A DNA stretch of 6,239 nucleotides from Octadecabacter sp. (lineage in GTDB: Bacteria > Pseudomonadota > Alphaproteobacteria > Rhodobacterales > Rhodobacteraceae): contig JAHBAO020000329.1 of the NCBI GenBank assembly GCA_018500065.2, positions 1 to 6,239 of the forward strand. The letters are read 5' to 3'. Numbering within the stretch: the stretch's first letter is position 1; the number at the start of each line of letters is the position of its first letter. Positions 5,973 through 6,239 of the stretch are shown here, piece by piece. The notes beneath the pieces are model-generated. The model did not search any database, was not told where the DNA came from, and saw only the letters and a program-made list of their open reading frames with translations. Made by a program: the position numbers and the translations under genes.

Positions 5973-6239
5973 CCCTCGCGAATGAGGTCGTTGCGGCGGC
6001 AATTGCAAAAGGCCTGAAAATCACCACCGCCGAAAGCTGCACAGGCGGGATGGTCAGCGCCGCGATTACCGATATTGCAGGCAGGTCCGCGATGTTCGAA
6101 CGTGGCTTCGTAACTTATTCTAACGCGGCAAAGGTCGAAATGTTGGCCGTCGAGACTGCAATTTTAGACGCGCATGGTGCGGTAAGTGAAGAGGTCGCCG
6201 CACAAATGGCACGTGGGGCCGCAAACGCCGCATACGCAG
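5969..6239 (+). CDS. pncC: CinA-family nicotinamide-nucleotide amidase (PncC), N-terminal part (cut by right edge)
   Basis: PncC deamidates nicotinamide mononucleotide to nicotinate mononucleotide, returning it to NAD synthesis. About 90 codons are visible. The signature TTAESCTGGM (19-28) and TDIAGRSAMFERGFVTYSNA (34-53) followed by AKVEML (54-59) closely resemble the E. coli PncC and CinA C-terminal sequences. The conserved Ser of the AESCTGG motif and the Tyr and Lys of the YSNAAK stretch are intact. The frame begins directly at the amidase domain, so this is the stand-alone form without the N-terminal CinA nucleotide-binding domain. I chose the GTG at 5969 because it overlaps the pgpA stop as GTGA and gives the normal N-terminal length; the next in-frame ATG (residue 28) would remove the signature motif. 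The ribosome site is weak (TGGA, 8 bases upstream), consistent with coupling to pgpA. The last third or more of the protein is outside the window. Confidence 0.93.
   Translation, partial: MTLANEVVAAAIAKGLKITTAESCTGGMVSAAITDIAGRSAMFERGFVTYSNAAKVEMLAVETAILDAHGAVSEEVAAQMARGAANAAYA

Overview
The window looks like a chromosomal housekeeping region of an alphaproteobacterium of the Rhodobacterales (Rhodobacter/Roseobacter type). The evidence is the gene order dusB(nifR3)-ntrB-ntrC-ntrY, an NtrC without the sigma-54 contact loop, a fused IspD-IspF enzyme, and the protein sequences themselves. No mobile element, CRISPR array, tRNA, rRNA or phage gene is visible, and coding style is even throughout.

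Left part (1-4168, all minus strand): transcription reads right to left. dusB (tRNA-dihydrouridine synthase) overlaps ntrB (nitrogen-sensing histidine kinase) by 4 bp. The ntrB stop codon touches the ntrC start codon. After a 161-bp gap comes ntrY (membrane histidine kinase), which runs off the left edge with 195 codons visible. NtrB and NtrC form the cytoplasmic nitrogen-status two-component pair. NtrY is the membrane kinase of a second pair, and its partner ntrX is expected just outside the window.

Centre (4169-4323): a 155-bp divergent intergenic region. It holds a candidate leftward promoter for dusB-ntrBC, with a TGC-N11-GCA dyad (the enteric/rhizobial NtrC-site pattern) over its -35 element. 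The rightward genes must also start from here, but no convincing promoter was seen for them.

Right part (4324-6239, plus strand): ispDF (two steps of the MEP isoprenoid pathway), pgpA (phosphatidylglycerophosphatase A) and a stand-alone CinA/PncC-type nicotinamide-nucleotide amidase cut by the right edge. Each junction is a 4-bp stop/start overlap (ATGA, then GTGA), so the three are very probably one translationally coupled operon for isoprenoid, membrane-lipid and NAD-salvage metabolism.

I do not see a previously undescribed system. The most notable points are the NtrC lacking GAFTGA (known in Rhodobacter capsulatus), the possible NtrC site in front of its own operon, and the ntrC-ntrY gap with a hairpin plus short T-run and a perfect 10-bp palindrome.
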